From NCBI RefSeq assembly GCF_013618865.1, contig NZ_JABSOE010000042.1:1-39506 (forward strand): 39,506 nt of DNA, written 5' to 3'. Made by a program: the position numbers and the translations under genes. The notes below the pieces were generated by a model, which saw only the letters and a list, made by a program, of their open reading frames with translations, was not told the origin of the DNA and searched no databases. The stretch's first letter is position 1, and every line of letters starts with the position of its first letter. Below are positions 1 through 9,088 of this stretch, piece by piece. Source of the stretch: Phocaeicola faecicola. Lineage in GTDB: Bacteria; Bacteroidota; Bacteroidia; Bacteroidales; Bacteroidaceae.

Positions 1-62
1 TAATCCAATATCTGTGTGGGCAGTACAATACTGGCCAACATGCTCAAATAATCGTTTTCCAT
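1..62 (-). CDS. Transposase N-terminus (partial, ISAon1-like)
   Basis: The minus-strand ATG at 62-60 opens a frame that reads MENDYLSMLASIVLPTQILD and continues off the window. This resembles the short N-terminal region of ISAon1-like transposases found in Bacteroidales; the assignment is from memory of the family and only 20 residues are visible. The matching C-terminal end of the same type of gene is found at 39394-39506 in the same orientation. The 5' leader between the IS terminus and the ATG is about 50 nt. Confidence 0.6.
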   Translation of the reverse strand, partial: MENDYLSMLASIVLPTQILD

Positions 63-113
63 GCTGTAAAGTAAAGAACTATTCGATTAGATTACAAATT
101 TATCCCCACTAAA
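1..113 (-). mobile_element. Insertion sequence, transposase-start end (partial)
   Basis: The end of an IS runs off the left edge. Its terminus reads TTTAGTGGGGATA on the minus strand (113 down to 101), and the same 13 bases bound the IS fragment at the right end of the window (39393-39405). Inside it, on the minus strand, lies the start of a transposase gene. The element ends 13 nt before the ATG of the glycoside hydrolase gene, so it separates that gene from its original promoter. The exact terminus could differ by a base or two, because the flanks are A/T runs and no target duplication can be read. Confidence 0.8.
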
Positions 114-126
114 TTTCTACTGAGCC

Positions 127-2258
127 ATGAAAAAACGGAATTTTTTTTAGTGGCAGGATGGCTTTTTCATCTTGCCGTGTGGGGACAGGCTGCAGAGCAG
201 ATGGACCTGTCCGGAATCTGGCGCTTTCAACTGGATCCGATGGGGTTCGGGAAGACTCCGGGCTCGGAACTGTATTTGAGCAAACTGACGGAGACCATTG
301 TATTGCCGGGTTCTACGGATGAAGGGGGTAAGGGGATACAGAATTTTGTGGCGCACGTCGACCGACTTTCACGTAAGTTCGAGTATTGCGGACAGGCATG
401 GTATCAGCGTGAGGTGGTCATTCCGGAATCCTGGAGAGAGAAGGACATTGTGCTGTCGCTCGAGAGATGTCACTGGGAAACGACGGTATATGTCGACGGC
501 AGTCTGGTGGGGGCAGATGAGCGCCTTTCTACTCCCAACCGTTTTGTGGTTACTGGTCAGCTGACACCGGGACTTCATACGCTGACCGTTTGTGTGGACA
601 ACCGGCTGAAATATCCGATGGACCAGTGGAACCACGGTACTACGGAATATACTCAGACCAACTGGAACGGGATGGTGGGGCAATTGAAACTGGAGGCTTA
701 TCCGGCATGTGCGATTCGTGGAATGCGGGTGGATACCGACATCGACAGTAAGAAGGTAATGGTGAGATTACGGACGGGTAAGGCAAAGGAGGTTCCGGCT
801 ACGCTGGAACTTCGGGTGAAGGATAAGACCGGAAAAGTGGTGGGAGTCCCTACCTCATCGGTAGTGATAAATGGCAGTACGCTGGTACAGGAATGTCCGG
901 TGAAGGGCGACATGGTACTGTGGAATGAGTTTACGCCGGAACTGTATACCTTGGAGGCTGCACTTACCGTAGAGGGCGAGACGTATATGGAAAAGACTTT
1001 TTTCGGCTTCCGCAAGGTTGAACAGGGAAAGCATCACATTCGTCTGAATGGCAGAAACATTCATCTGCGGGGAGTGCTCGACTGTGCGGTGTTTCCCAGA
1101 ACCGGTTATCCGGCAACCGATGTGGCAAGCTGGGCTAAGATATTCCGCACGGTCAAAGAATACGGTATGAATCACGTGCGTTTCCATTCATGGTGTCCGC
1201 CTGAGGCCGCTTTCTTTGCTGCCGACAGCCTGGGACTGTCTGACTTTCCGGGTCAGGGAAGTGCCTTTGTAGGTATCCTGGAAGCTTTCTGGGAAAGCAA
1301 GGGACTGGTTACGCCTGAGAAATTCCGTGAGTCGTGTGCGCCTGTGGTACTGCTGGCTCGCTTTCCAAAACGTACGTATCTGAATAACGAGGTGCTGAGA
1401 ATAAAACTGGGAGTGTATCAGTTTGCAGACAAGGCTATCAAAGGCGGCGTACTGCAGTGGAGTCTGGAGGACGAAGGTCAGCATGCGGTTGCGGAAGGGA
1501 AACTGAGGCACGGAACCTTGCCGGTCGGTACGGTTGATTCACTGGGTGCGGTAGCGGTTGATCTGAAGGCGGTTGCCCGCACTGGGAAATATACGTTCAG
1601 ACTCCGTATGGGGGATGAAGTGAAGAATGAATGGGATTTCTGGGTATATGCAGAGGACGAAATCAACCGCTACCAGGAGTTCCGGTATGTAAGGAATTGG
1701 GAGGAGGCGAGAGACAGACTCTTGCAGGGGGAAAGCGTATTGTTCGTACCGGAAAAGACGAACGGACGGAAAACGCGTTTTACCGGTCATTTTTGGAATC
1801 CGGTCATGTTTAATTGGGACCCGATGATTGTGGGTACGTGGATTGATCAGTCGCATCCGGCATTGGATCTGTTTCCGACGTCTTATTATGCCGATTGGCA
1901 GTGGTGGGATATTCTGAATTACGGACAGGCAGTCGACCTGACAGAACTGAGGGAACTGCAGCCGGTCATTCAGAGTGTCGACACCTACGAAGTCAACCGT
2001 AAACTGGGGATTTCGTTTGAGGCAAAGGTGGGTATGGGAAAACTGTTTGTCTTGTGTCTCGACATGGATAAGGGTATTCACCAGCGCCTGGCGATGAAAC
2101 AATTGCTGACATCGGTGGGCAGTTATGTCTTTTCCGACCGTTTTGTCCCCCGGTGCAGCGTACCGGTCTACCGGTTGGATGAGGTCTTTTCGCTGGAGAA
2201 AGAAGGAGAAACTGTCAATAAGGATAATGCAGCGGTGCGGCAGTTGCTGAACCAATAA
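127..2258 (+). pseudogene. Glycoside hydrolase family 2 (beta-galactosidase-like), decayed
   Basis: The reading frame from GTG 150 gives 702 residues resembling secreted GH2 enzymes: a jelly-roll sugar-binding domain (about residues 15-180), an immunoglobulin-like domain (about 185-285), the start of the TIM barrel (GRNIHLRG, then NHVRFHSWCPPEAAF) and the C-terminal domains (from DFPGQG at 365 onward). The barrel is cut off: LGL (361-363) is followed directly by SDFPGQG, whereas in relatives about 200-250 residues carrying the acid/base and nucleophile glutamates lie between these motifs. The true start is probably ATG 127. It reads MKKRNFF then TAG because the T tract at 141-148 has eight Ts; nine would give MKKRNFFLVAGWLFHLA, a normal signal peptide, in frame with the rest. 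An IS end lies 13 nt upstream. With three lesions, the gene is most likely dead. Starting at GTG 150 would give a protein with only the end of a signal peptide. Confidence 0.8.
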
Positions 2259-2264
2259 GAAGGG

Positions 2265-2304
2265 AGGAAGATACATCACCACGGGCGAGTACCTTCCTTT
2301 TTTT
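2265..2304 (+). terminator. Rho-independent terminator after GH2 remnant
   Basis: GGAAGATAC (2265-2273) pairs with GTACCTTCC (2289-2297) with a single mismatch, over a 15-nt loop, and seven Ts follow directly (2298-2304). It starts 6 nt after the GH2 stop codon. Confidence 0.8.
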
Positions 2305-2399
2305 ATCTATCTGCCGTTTTTATCATGCCTGCAGCGGCAGGAAAAGCGGAGCAATCTGCAAGGATAGTGCGTAGGGCCGAATATACCTAAAAGTGGGGA

Positions 2400-2430
2400 T
2401 TGTATACTTGTACGGAGGCTCTTATCTTTG
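2400..2430 (+). promoter_or_regulatory. Bacteroidetes-type promoter for the 2500-5376 gene pair
   Basis: TATCTTTG at 2423-2430 matches the TAnnTTTG -7 box, and TTG at 2400-2402 lies 20 nt upstream as a partial -33 element. The predicted leader to the ATG at 2500 is about 60 nt. The rest of the gap 2305-2399 shows nothing else recognisable. Confidence 0.5.
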
Positions 2431-2499
2431 CAACATCAAATCATAGGCATTTCTGCCGGCTGACCAGATGAGGGCGGGCGGAACTCCGGACAATATATT

Positions 2500-2853
2500 A
2501 TGTACAAAAATCAGCGAAACATACATAGGATTTCAGGAGGCTTCCTGTTGGGACTGTTCGTACTGTACTGGTGCGGCATTACGCTGTTCATGCACTCTCA
2601 TGTGGTGAACGGGGTGGTGGTCGTGCATTCGCATCCCTTCAAGGCGGAACATTCACATACGAAATCCCAGCTGGAAACCATCTTTTATTTATCCATACTT
2701 CAGACTTCGGGCAGCGTGGATGCGGAAGTGGTATTGCCTTTGTGGCTCGTCCCCTTGGCGGTAATCGTTTCCGGATATCTCTGTGCCCTTTCTTTCCGTC
2801 CGAATCCGGACGTCTGTACGCGGGGACCTCCTGCTAGGGTGATTGAATATTGA
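2500..2853 (+). CDS. Small His-rich membrane protein preceding a TonB receptor
   Basis: This 117-residue protein has two hydrophobic segments (about residues 13-33 and 78-98). Between them is a region with HSH motifs: MHSHVVNG, VVHSHPF and AEHSHTK. The protein resembles small uncharacterised Bacteroidales proteins encoded just before TonB-dependent receptors. The paired histidines suggest it handles a transition metal at the periplasmic face of the inner membrane, but that is inference. The receptor gene at 3031 follows after a 177-nt leader in the same direction, and no terminator separates the two, so they are probably co-transcribed. The function is unknown; the start is the only ATG before the first hydrophobic segment. 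Confidence 0.75.
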   Translation: MYKNQRNIHRISGGFLLGLFVLYWCGITLFMHSHVVNGVVVVHSHPFKAEHSHTKSQLETIFYLSILQTSGSVDAEVVLPLWLVPLAVIVSGYLCALSFRPNPDVCTRGPPARVIEY

Positions 2854-3030
2854 CAGATGCAGTTGTAACCTGTATGTCGGAACAAATGCGGCATGCGGGT
2901 TTTCGACTGGAAGATGAGCGGTCCTGTTACGGACAACAGGCGGTTGCGGCAGCGGTATGCTGCGGCCTGGGAACCTGTTGCCGGAAGGATAGCGGTAACC
3001 TAATCAATAACCCTAAAAAGAAAAACAAGG

Positions 3031-5376
3031 ATGAAAATAATTTATATGTGTATGCTGGGAGTGGCATTGTCGTCTCTCTCAGCCAGGGCTTTTGCAAATG
3101 CAAATGAATGGATGGATACGGAAGTGAATGTAAGAGATACCGATGCCAACATTGTCGGTCATGTAACGGACAAGGATACCGGGGAACACCTGCCTTATGT
3201 ATCGGTGCTACTGAAGGGGACTACCCTGGGGACGACAACCGATGCAACGGGACATTATTTCCTGAAGAATCTTCCGGAAGGGACGTTTACCCTGGAAGTG
3301 AGTTCGGTAGGATACAAGACGGAAAGCCGGACGGTCCGTGTGAAAAAGGGACAGACCCTGGAACTCAATTTTGAGATAGCGGAAGACCGGGTGGCCCTCG
3401 ACGGGGTGGTGGTTTCGGCCAACCGCAATGAGACGACCCGGAGAATGGCTCCTACGCTGGTCAATGTGGTGTCGATGAAGACATTCGAGAATACCAATTC
3501 TACCTGTCTGGCACAGGGACTGAACTTCCAGCCGGGGGTACGGGTGGAGAACAACTGTCAGAACTGCGGTTTCCAGCAGGTGCGCATCAACGGACTGGAC
3601 GGTCCGTATACGCAGATTCTGATTGACTCGCGTCCGATATTCAGTGCCCTTTCCGGAGTTTACGGACTGGAGCAGATTCCGGCAAACATGATCGACCGCG
3701 TGGAGGTGATGCGGGGTGGAGGTTCGGCCCTGTTCGGGTCGTCTGCCATTGCGGGTACCATCAATATCATTACGAAGGAGCCGGTACGTAATTCGGCACA
3801 GTTCTCGCATACGCTGACGGGCATCGGGGTGACTTCGGCCTTCGACAATACGACGACGGTGAATGCCTCGCTGGTATCCGACAATCATAAACTGGGACTG
3901 GCGGTCTTCGGACAGAACCGTGAACGGGCGGGGTACGACCATGACGGAGACGGTTTTACGGAACTTCCGGAACTGAAGAATCAGACGCTGGGTTTCCGTT
4001 CGTACCTGAAGACGGGAGATTACTCCAAACTGACGCTGGAGTATCATCACCTTCAGGAGTATCGCCGGGGCGGTGACCAGTTGCGGCGTCCGGCGCACGA
4101 AGCCCTGATTGCCGAGCAGCTGAAGCACAGCATCAATACGGGAGGAGTCAAGTTCGATTTGTTCTCTCCGGATGAAAAGCACCGTCTGGGGGCTTATCTG
4201 TCGGCACAGCATGTAGACCGTGACAGTTATTATGGCGGCGGAGAAGACATGGAAGAGAAACTGAAGTCGTACGGACACACTACCGACATGACGTGGGTGG
4301 CCGGCGTACAGTACAGTTACAATTTCGGGCGTTGTCTTTTCATGCCGGCAACCCTGACGGTGGGTTCGGAGTACAACCAGGATAATCTGAAGGACAATAT
4401 GTGGGGACGGGGACGGTATATCGACCAGAAGGTCCGTACCGTCAGTGCCTTTGCGCAGAACGAGTGGAAAAACCGGAAGTGGAGTTTCCTGCTGGGAGGA
4501 CGACTGGATAAGCACAGTCTGCTTTCCAAACCGATTTTCAGTCCGCGTGCCAACCTGCGTTTTAATCCGACAGACAATGTCAATCTCCGTGCCAGCTACT
4601 CGTTTGGCTTCCGGGCGCCTCAGGCCTTTGACGAGGACCTGCATGTGGATAATGTGGGAGGAACGGTGGCCGTCATCCGTCTGGCCGATGACCTGAAAGA
4701 GGAAAAATCGCAGAGTTTCAGTCTTTCTGCCGACCTGTATCATGCCTGGGAGGACTGGCAGGCGAATTTGTTGGTGGAAGGATTTTATACCGATATCTCG
4801 GATGTATTTGCCCTGACTAAAATCGGAAAGGATGAGAATGGGGTGATTATCAAGGAGCGTGGTAACGAGCGGGGAGCCTCAGTGTATGGATGTACCGTAG
4901 AAGGTAAGCTGGCATGGAAGAAATACTGGCAGCTTCAGGCGGGTGTGACCTTGCAGAAAGCTGCATATAAGGATGCACGCTCCTGGAACGAGGATGATCC
5001 GACGGTGCCGCTGGAAAAACGAATGTTCCGTACGCCCGATGTGTATGGCTATTTTACGATGACCTATACTCCTGTGCGTGCTTTATCCCTGGCTTTGTCG
5101 GGTACGTATACGGGCAGTATGCTGGTGGAGCATCATGCCGGGTATATTTCCCAGAACCGGACGGAGACCACGCGTCGTTTCTGGGACATAGGCATCAAGG
5201 CAGGCTATGATTTTCAGTTGTACAAGAGCATCACCCTGCAGTTGAATGCCGGGGTACAGAATATCTGGAATGCCTATCAGAATGACTTTGACAGAGGGAC
5301 TGACCGTGACTCGGGATATATTTACGGTCCGGGAATGCCTCGGTCGGTATACGCCGGTCTGAAACTGAGTTATTGA
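3031..5376 (+). CDS. TonB-dependent receptor, CirA/BtuB-like
   Basis: This 781-residue outer-membrane receptor has a signal peptide (about 1-23) and a carboxypeptidase-regulatory-like domain (about 40-118; IVGHVTDKDTGEHLPYVSV). A TonB-box-like stretch (DGVVVSA, 124-130), a plug domain (about 135-245, with RVEVMRGGGSALFGSSAIAG) and a beta-barrel ending in an aromatic-type strand (GLKLSY) follow. The plug has a cysteine pair, CQNC (176-179), shared with a subgroup of Bacteroidales receptors that I recognise by motif. Such receptors import chelated metals, haem or cobalamin using TonB energy; the ligand cannot be read from sequence. The His-rich small protein upstream hints at a metal ligand. 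The preceding 177-nt gap is GC-rich and can form short hairpins (for example GCAGC/GCTGC near 2950-2964), but it contains no riboswitch consensus I recognise. Confidence 0.9.
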   Translation: MKIIYMCMLGVALSSLSARAFANANEWMDTEVNVRDTDANIVGHVTDKDTGEHLPYVSVLLKGTTLGTTTDATGHYFLKNLPEGTFTLEVSSVGYKTESRTVRVKKGQTLELNFEIAEDRVALDGVVVSANRNETTRRMAPTLVNVVSMKTFENTNSTCLAQGLNFQPGVRVENNCQNCGFQQVRINGLDGPYTQILIDSRPIFSALSGVYGLEQIPANMIDRVEVMRGGGSALFGSSAIAGTINIITKEPVRNSAQFSHTLTGIGVTSAFDNTTTVNASLVSDNHKLGLAVFGQNRERAGYDHDGDGFTELPELKNQTLGFRSYLKTGDYSKLTLEYHHLQEYRRGGDQLRRPAHEALIAEQLKHSINTGGVKFDLFSPDEKHRLGAYLSAQHVDRDSYYGGGEDMEEKLKSYGHTTDMTWVAGVQYSYNFGRCLFMPATLTVGSEYNQDNLKDNMWGRGRYIDQKVRTVSAFAQNEWKNRKWSFLLGGRLDKHSLLSKPIFSPRANLRFNPTDNVNLRASYSFGFRAPQAFDEDLHVDNVGGTVAVIRLADDLKEEKSQSFSLSADLYHAWEDWQANLLVEGFYTDISDVFALTKIGKDENGVIIKERGNERGASVYGCTVEGKLAWKKYWQLQAGVTLQKAAYKDARSWNEDDPTVPLEKRMFRTPDVYGYFTMTYTPVRALSLALSGTYTGSMLVEHHAGYISQNRTETTRRFWDIGIKAGYDFQLYKSITLQLNAGVQNIWNAYQNDFDRGTDRDSGYIYGPGMPRSVYAGLKLSY

Positions 5377-5396
5377 CCGTAAAAGGATATTTTTCG

Positions 5397-5418
5397 CCCT
5401 TGCTTAAAGGGAAATTTT
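5397..5418 (+). terminator. Weak terminator after TonB receptor
   Basis: CCCTT (5397-5401) pairs with AAGGG (5407-5411) and is followed by AAATTTTT. The stem is only 5 bp, so termination here is uncertain. Confidence 0.35.
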
Positions 5419-5638
5419 TCTTCATGTTTCTGTTGAATCGGGCTGTCTGGGGCGGATTTTCGCCGCTCCGGATGGCCTGATCTTTTTGTAAATTTCGGTG
5501 AAAAGGAAAGCGAAAATCAGAGGTGAGGCAAAGGGGGATAAGGACTGTTTGCAAGATGGATATTGCTGATATTCTTCTGAATAGATAATGCTATGATTGT
5601 TGTGTTTTATTTGCATAAACATGAAAATACCTATTTGT

Positions 5639-5675
5639 GGGTATTGACATATACCCGATTGACTGTATAAATTTG
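5639..5675 (+). promoter_or_regulatory. SusC operon promoter overlapped by a GGGTAT/ATACCC palindrome
   Basis: TAAATTTG at 5668-5675 fits the -7 box TAnnTTTG, with TTG at 5644-5646 and a 21-nt spacer. A perfect inverted repeat, GGGTAT (5639-5644) - 6 nt - ATACCC (5651-5656), covers the -33 element. A protein bound there would be expected to block or replace -33 recognition. The identity of such a regulator is unknown. Confidence 0.5.
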
Positions 5676-5691
5676 CAGAAAAATGACAAAA

Positions 5692-5745
5692 ATGAAAAGA
5701 CTTAACTGATTATTACCACTGATCATTGTATTATTATTCACGACT
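5692..5745 (+). other. SusC signal-peptide start interrupted by an in-frame TGA
   Basis: ATG 5692 is in the same frame as the SusC coding region and reads MKRLN, then TGA (5707-5709), then LLPLIIVLLFTTVVDAGAQ. Without the stop this would be an ordinary signal peptide (basic N-terminus, hydrophobic core, AxA-like end), and TGA is one base from TGG (Trp). ATG 5683 lies in the same frame upstream and meets the same stop. The first usable start after the stop is GTG 5746, which would leave out the signal peptide. Confidence 0.75.
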
Positions 5746-8700
5746 GTGGTAGATGCCGGAGCGCAGCACGGACAGGCGGAAGTGTCCGGGGGCTGGTGGC
5801 TGAAAGGCATGGTGACAGATGGGCATGGTGAACCTCTGGTGGGGGCGACTGTCCGTGAGGCCCGGACATTCAAAGGGACGGTATCGGATATCGACGGTAA
5901 ATTTTCTATTCAGGTACGTAAAGGGCAGATCTTGCTGTTTGACTATGTGGGTATGAAGCAGCAGAAACTGCAGGTAAATACGGACAAGTTCGTCAAAATC
6001 GTAATGGAGTCTTCCGACAATTCATTGGAAGAGGTGGTGGTGACCGGTTATCACCAGGTCAACAGCCGGATATTTGTCGGCTCGGCGGCCAAGGTGTCTA
6101 CCAAGGATTTCGCTTTCTCACCGCAGGCCGATTTCTCGCGGCTGCTGGAGGGTAAGGCTCCGGGACTGAATATTTCTTCTGCTTCGAGTGCGTTTGGTTC
6201 AGCTCCTAAGATGAATATCCGTGGAGGAGGTTCTATCAACGGGAGTGTGCAACCGCTGTGGGTGGTTGACGGGGCAGTACTGGAGGACTTTGCCTCGCTC
6301 GATACGGAGCAGTTGCTTTCGGGAGATGCCATTACCCTGATCAGTTCCAATATCGCCGGACTGAATCCGGCGGATATTGAAAGCATCGAAGTTCTGAAAG
6401 ATGCTTCAGCCACTTCTCTCTACGGGGCCAGAGGAATGAACGGGGTGATTATTGTGACGACAAAGTCGGGAGAAAGAGGAAAGGGACTGAGCCTTTCGTA
6501 CAACCTGACGCTCTCTAAAAGATTCAAACCCAGTTACCGGCAGTTTGACATGATGGACTCCCGGGAGACCATGGAGGTGTACCGGGAAATGGAGAACAAG
6601 GGATATTTTACCATGAACGAGGCACTCTATGCCCGCAGGGGCGGGGTATTCACACAGTGGTATGAGCGCATTACGGATTTCGACGGGGCCGGTTTCGGAC
6701 TTACGAATACCGAGGCGGAAAAGGAGGGTTTTCTGGACCGGGCAGCCGGGTACAATACCGACTGGTTCGACCGGATCTATACGGATGCGCTGACGCAGAA
6801 TCACTCGTTGTCTCTGGCATACGGCGGTGAGAAAAGTACGACGTATGCTTCCCTGAGTTATTATCACGATCCGGGAGAGACGGTGGCCGACCGTACCCGG
6901 AGGGCAACTCTGAACCTGAAGAACAGCCTGTATCTTTCGGAAAAAGTAAAAACAGTGATCGGGGTGCAAGCGAGCTTCAGGGACCAGTATGCTCCGGGGA
7001 CTTTCCCGAGAATCCGGAACCTGGAGGCGGGGGCTTACAAGCGTGACTTTGACATCAATCCTTTCTTCTATGCTCTGAATACGCCACGGACACTGAGACC
7101 GTATAATGAGGAGGGAGCATATGAATATTACCGCAACGACTGGGCGCCTTTCAACATCATGGAGGAATATCAGCAGAACCGTATGCAGATCAAGATGAAC
7201 GAATTCCGTTTCTTTTTGCAGGGAAACTGGAATCCGGTGAGTGAACTGCACATTTCGGCTTTGCTGAATGCCCGGCATGCCGTGACACACCTGATGCATC
7301 ACATCGGAGAGCGGTCGAACGTAATCGGTGCGCATCGGGCGGATGGAAACGGGGTGTTCCGCAGGGACAATATTTATCTGTACAGGGACCCCGTGAGCGG
7401 GACGGCGCGGGTGGCTCTTCCGATGGGAGGCGTATACGATAAGACTACCCGTTCGCTGCAAAGCTATATGGCACGTCTTTCCGGTGATTACGGACACAGC
7501 TTCGGTGAGCATCATCTGAAGGTATTTTCCTTTGCCGAGATGAAGATGTCGGACAATGATATCGACCAGTTCAAGGGGTATGGCATTGCTTTCGACAAAG
7601 CCAACAGTGTTTCTGCCAGTCCGGATATTTTCAGAAAGACGATTGGTGAGGGACAGGAGTATTTCGGCCTTCAGCATACGTATGACAGAGGGATTGTCTT
7701 TTCCGGTTCGTTGACGTATAGTTACCGGAACCGGTATGTGCTGAACCTGGTAGGCAACTATGAGGGCTCGAATCTTTCGGGAACGAGTGACCGGGTAAGG
7801 TGGCTGCCTACCTGGAACATCGGTGGAAGATGGAACCTCAGCGAGGAAGAGTTTTTCAGTCGGGCAAGCAAGGTATGCAACAGACTGGCATTGCGTGCCA
7901 GCTATGGACTGGTAGCGAAGATGAATCCGCAGGCCATTAATTCGGTCAGTGTGTTCGACAGCAAGGTGACCTTCCGTCCGGATGTGCAGAGCCGGGAGTA
8001 TGCCATTTATCTGAAGCACCTGGAAAACCGTGACCTGACGTGGGAGAAGATGTATGAGCTGAATGTGGGACTGGATGCCGGGTTGTGGAACAACCGGGTG
8101 TCGGCGACCCTGGATGTGTACCGGCGGAATTCGTTTGACCTGATTGACCTGGTCCGGACTGCAGGCATCGGCGGGGAGTATCAGAAGTGGGCTAATTTCG
8201 GTGATATGACTACGACGGGCTTCGACTGGAGCCTGCAGACGGTGAACGTGAAGGGCAAGCATTTCAGCTGGAGCACGGTGTTCAATTTTTCGTATTACAA
8301 GCAGCGGATTACACGTCTGGTCAATACGCCGTCTACTTTCGATCTGGTATCGGGTACCGGTCGTGGAAACCTGGAAGGCTTTCCGCGTGGGGCGTTGTAT
8401 TCGTTTGAATTTGCGGGACTGAACGACAGGGGACTGCCTTCGTTTTATTGGGGCGACCTGCCGCTGGAGTCGGATGAACTGTCGCGGTTGTCGGGAGCGA
8501 ACTTCTATGATACCCGGTACAACCGGTCTTATCTGGTGTACAACGGTCCGGTGGATCCGTATATTACCACTGGCTTGTCGAATGTCATTCAGTTCAAGAA
8601 CTGGGAACTGGCTGTTTTCCTTTCCGGACAAATCGGTAATAAGGTGCGGCTGGCTCCTACTTTCGACCCTGAGTACGGTGACTTGAATGTGTTCACTACC

Positions 8701-9078
8701 CGCTATCGTGAAAGATGGCTGACAAAGGGAGATGAAAACCGTACCCATATACCGGTCATTCCGGGAACCGACCTGATTGGGCTGGTGGGACGGCAGAATA
8801 TTGAGCGGGCTTATAATGCGTATAACTATTCGGATGTCAATGTGGTTGACGGCAGTTTTATTCGCATGAAGAGCATCTCCCTGACGTACCGGATTCCGGT
8901 GAAGGTCTGTGAGCGGCTGAGCCTGAAATCGGCCTCGGTCAATGTGCAGTTGCAGAATCCTTTTCTGATTTATGCGGACAGGAAACTGAACGGCAGAGAC
9001 CCTGAGTTTGTAAGTTCCGGAGGAGTGGCCACTCCGATACAGCGTACTTACAGTTTATCTATCAATACGACTTTCTAA
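5746..9078 (+). CDS. SusC/RagA-type TonB-dependent transporter (signal peptide interrupted)
   Basis: The body of this 1110-residue protein is complete. It has a carboxypeptidase-regulatory-like domain (about 20-95; GMVTDGHGEPLVGATV), the TonB-box region LEEVVVTGY, a SusC-type plug (about 100-230) with IESIEVLKDASATSLYGARG, and a large beta-barrel ending SLSINTTF. SusC proteins form the outer-membrane channel closed by a SusD lipoprotein lid and pump bound nutrients in with TonB. The SusD partner follows 10 nt downstream, and seven more genes follow in the same direction. The coordinates start at GTG 5746 because the natural signal peptide (from ATG 5692) contains an in-frame TGA. Unless the stop is read through or is a sequence error, the transporter would not reach the outer membrane. 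No other frame damage is visible in the barrel. Confidence 0.88.
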   Translation: MVDAGAQHGQAEVSGGWWLKGMVTDGHGEPLVGATVREARTFKGTVSDIDGKFSIQVRKGQILLFDYVGMKQQKLQVNTDKFVKIVMESSDNSLEEVVVTGYHQVNSRIFVGSAAKVSTKDFAFSPQADFSRLLEGKAPGLNISSASSAFGSAPKMNIRGGGSINGSVQPLWVVDGAVLEDFASLDTEQLLSGDAITLISSNIAGLNPADIESIEVLKDASATSLYGARGMNGVIIVTTKSGERGKGLSLSYNLTLSKRFKPSYRQFDMMDSRETMEVYREMENKGYFTMNEALYARRGGVFTQWYERITDFDGAGFGLTNTEAEKEGFLDRAAGYNTDWFDRIYTDALTQNHSLSLAYGGEKSTTYASLSYYHDPGETVADRTRRATLNLKNSLYLSEKVKTVIGVQASFRDQYAPGTFPRIRNLEAGAYKRDFDINPFFYALNTPRTLRPYNEEGAYEYYRNDWAPFNIMEEYQQNRMQIKMNEFRFFLQGNWNPVSELHISALLNARHAVTHLMHHIGERSNVIGAHRADGNGVFRRDNIYLYRDPVSGTARVALPMGGVYDKTTRSLQSYMARLSGDYGHSFGEHHLKVFSFAEMKMSDNDIDQFKGYGIAFDKANSVSASPDIFRKTIGEGQEYFGLQHTYDRGIVFSGSLTYSYRNRYVLNLVGNYEGSNLSGTSDRVRWLPTWNIGGRWNLSEEEFFSRASKVCNRLALRASYGLVAKMNPQAINSVSVFDSKVTFRPDVQSREYAIYLKHLENRDLTWEKMYELNVGLDAGLWNNRVSATLDVYRRNSFDLIDLVRTAGIGGEYQKWANFGDMTTTGFDWSLQTVNVKGKHFSWSTVFNFSYYKQRITRLVNTPSTFDLVSGTGRGNLEGFPRGALYSFEFAGLNDRGLPSFYWGDLPLESDELSRLSGANFYDTRYNRSYLVYNGPVDPYITTGLSNVIQFKNWELAVFLSGQIGNKVRLAPTFDPEYGDLNVFTTRYRERWLTKGDENRTHIPVIPGTDLIGLVGRQNIERAYNAYNYSDVNVVDGSFIRMKSISLTYRIPVKVCERLSLKSASVNVQLQNPFLIYADRKLNGRDPEFVSSGGVATPIQRTYSLSINTTF

Positions 9079-9088
9079 TGGATGTATC

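Larger units (their letters stand above)
5377..5691 (+). other. Intergenic region before the SusC operon
   Basis: This stretch has no credible gene. It holds a weak terminator-like hairpin just after the receptor gene (5397-5418) and, at its right end, the SusC operon promoter with a palindrome (5639-5675). Between these, 5420-5638 is AT-rich and shows nothing I can name. Confidence 0.6.

Noticed and set aside
2381..2410. Third copy of the AraC-type operator upstream of the His-rich gene
   Set aside because: It shares only GGATTGTATAC-like bases; spacing between half motifs and to the -7 box differs from the two good copies.
2854..3030. Possible riboswitch ahead of the TonB receptor
   Set aside because: The leader is GC-rich and can fold, but I could not find the conserved B12-box or other riboswitch consensus.
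2850..3107. 85-codon frame in the TonB receptor leader
   Set aside because: No signal peptide, domain or homology pattern, and it overlaps the receptor start; treated as chance.
6406..8748. A 780-codon open frame antisense to SusC
   Set aside because: It mirrors the SusC gene, has no domain pattern, and is explained by codon bias on the other strand. The same applies to the antisense frames at 3208-4743 and 16053-17975.
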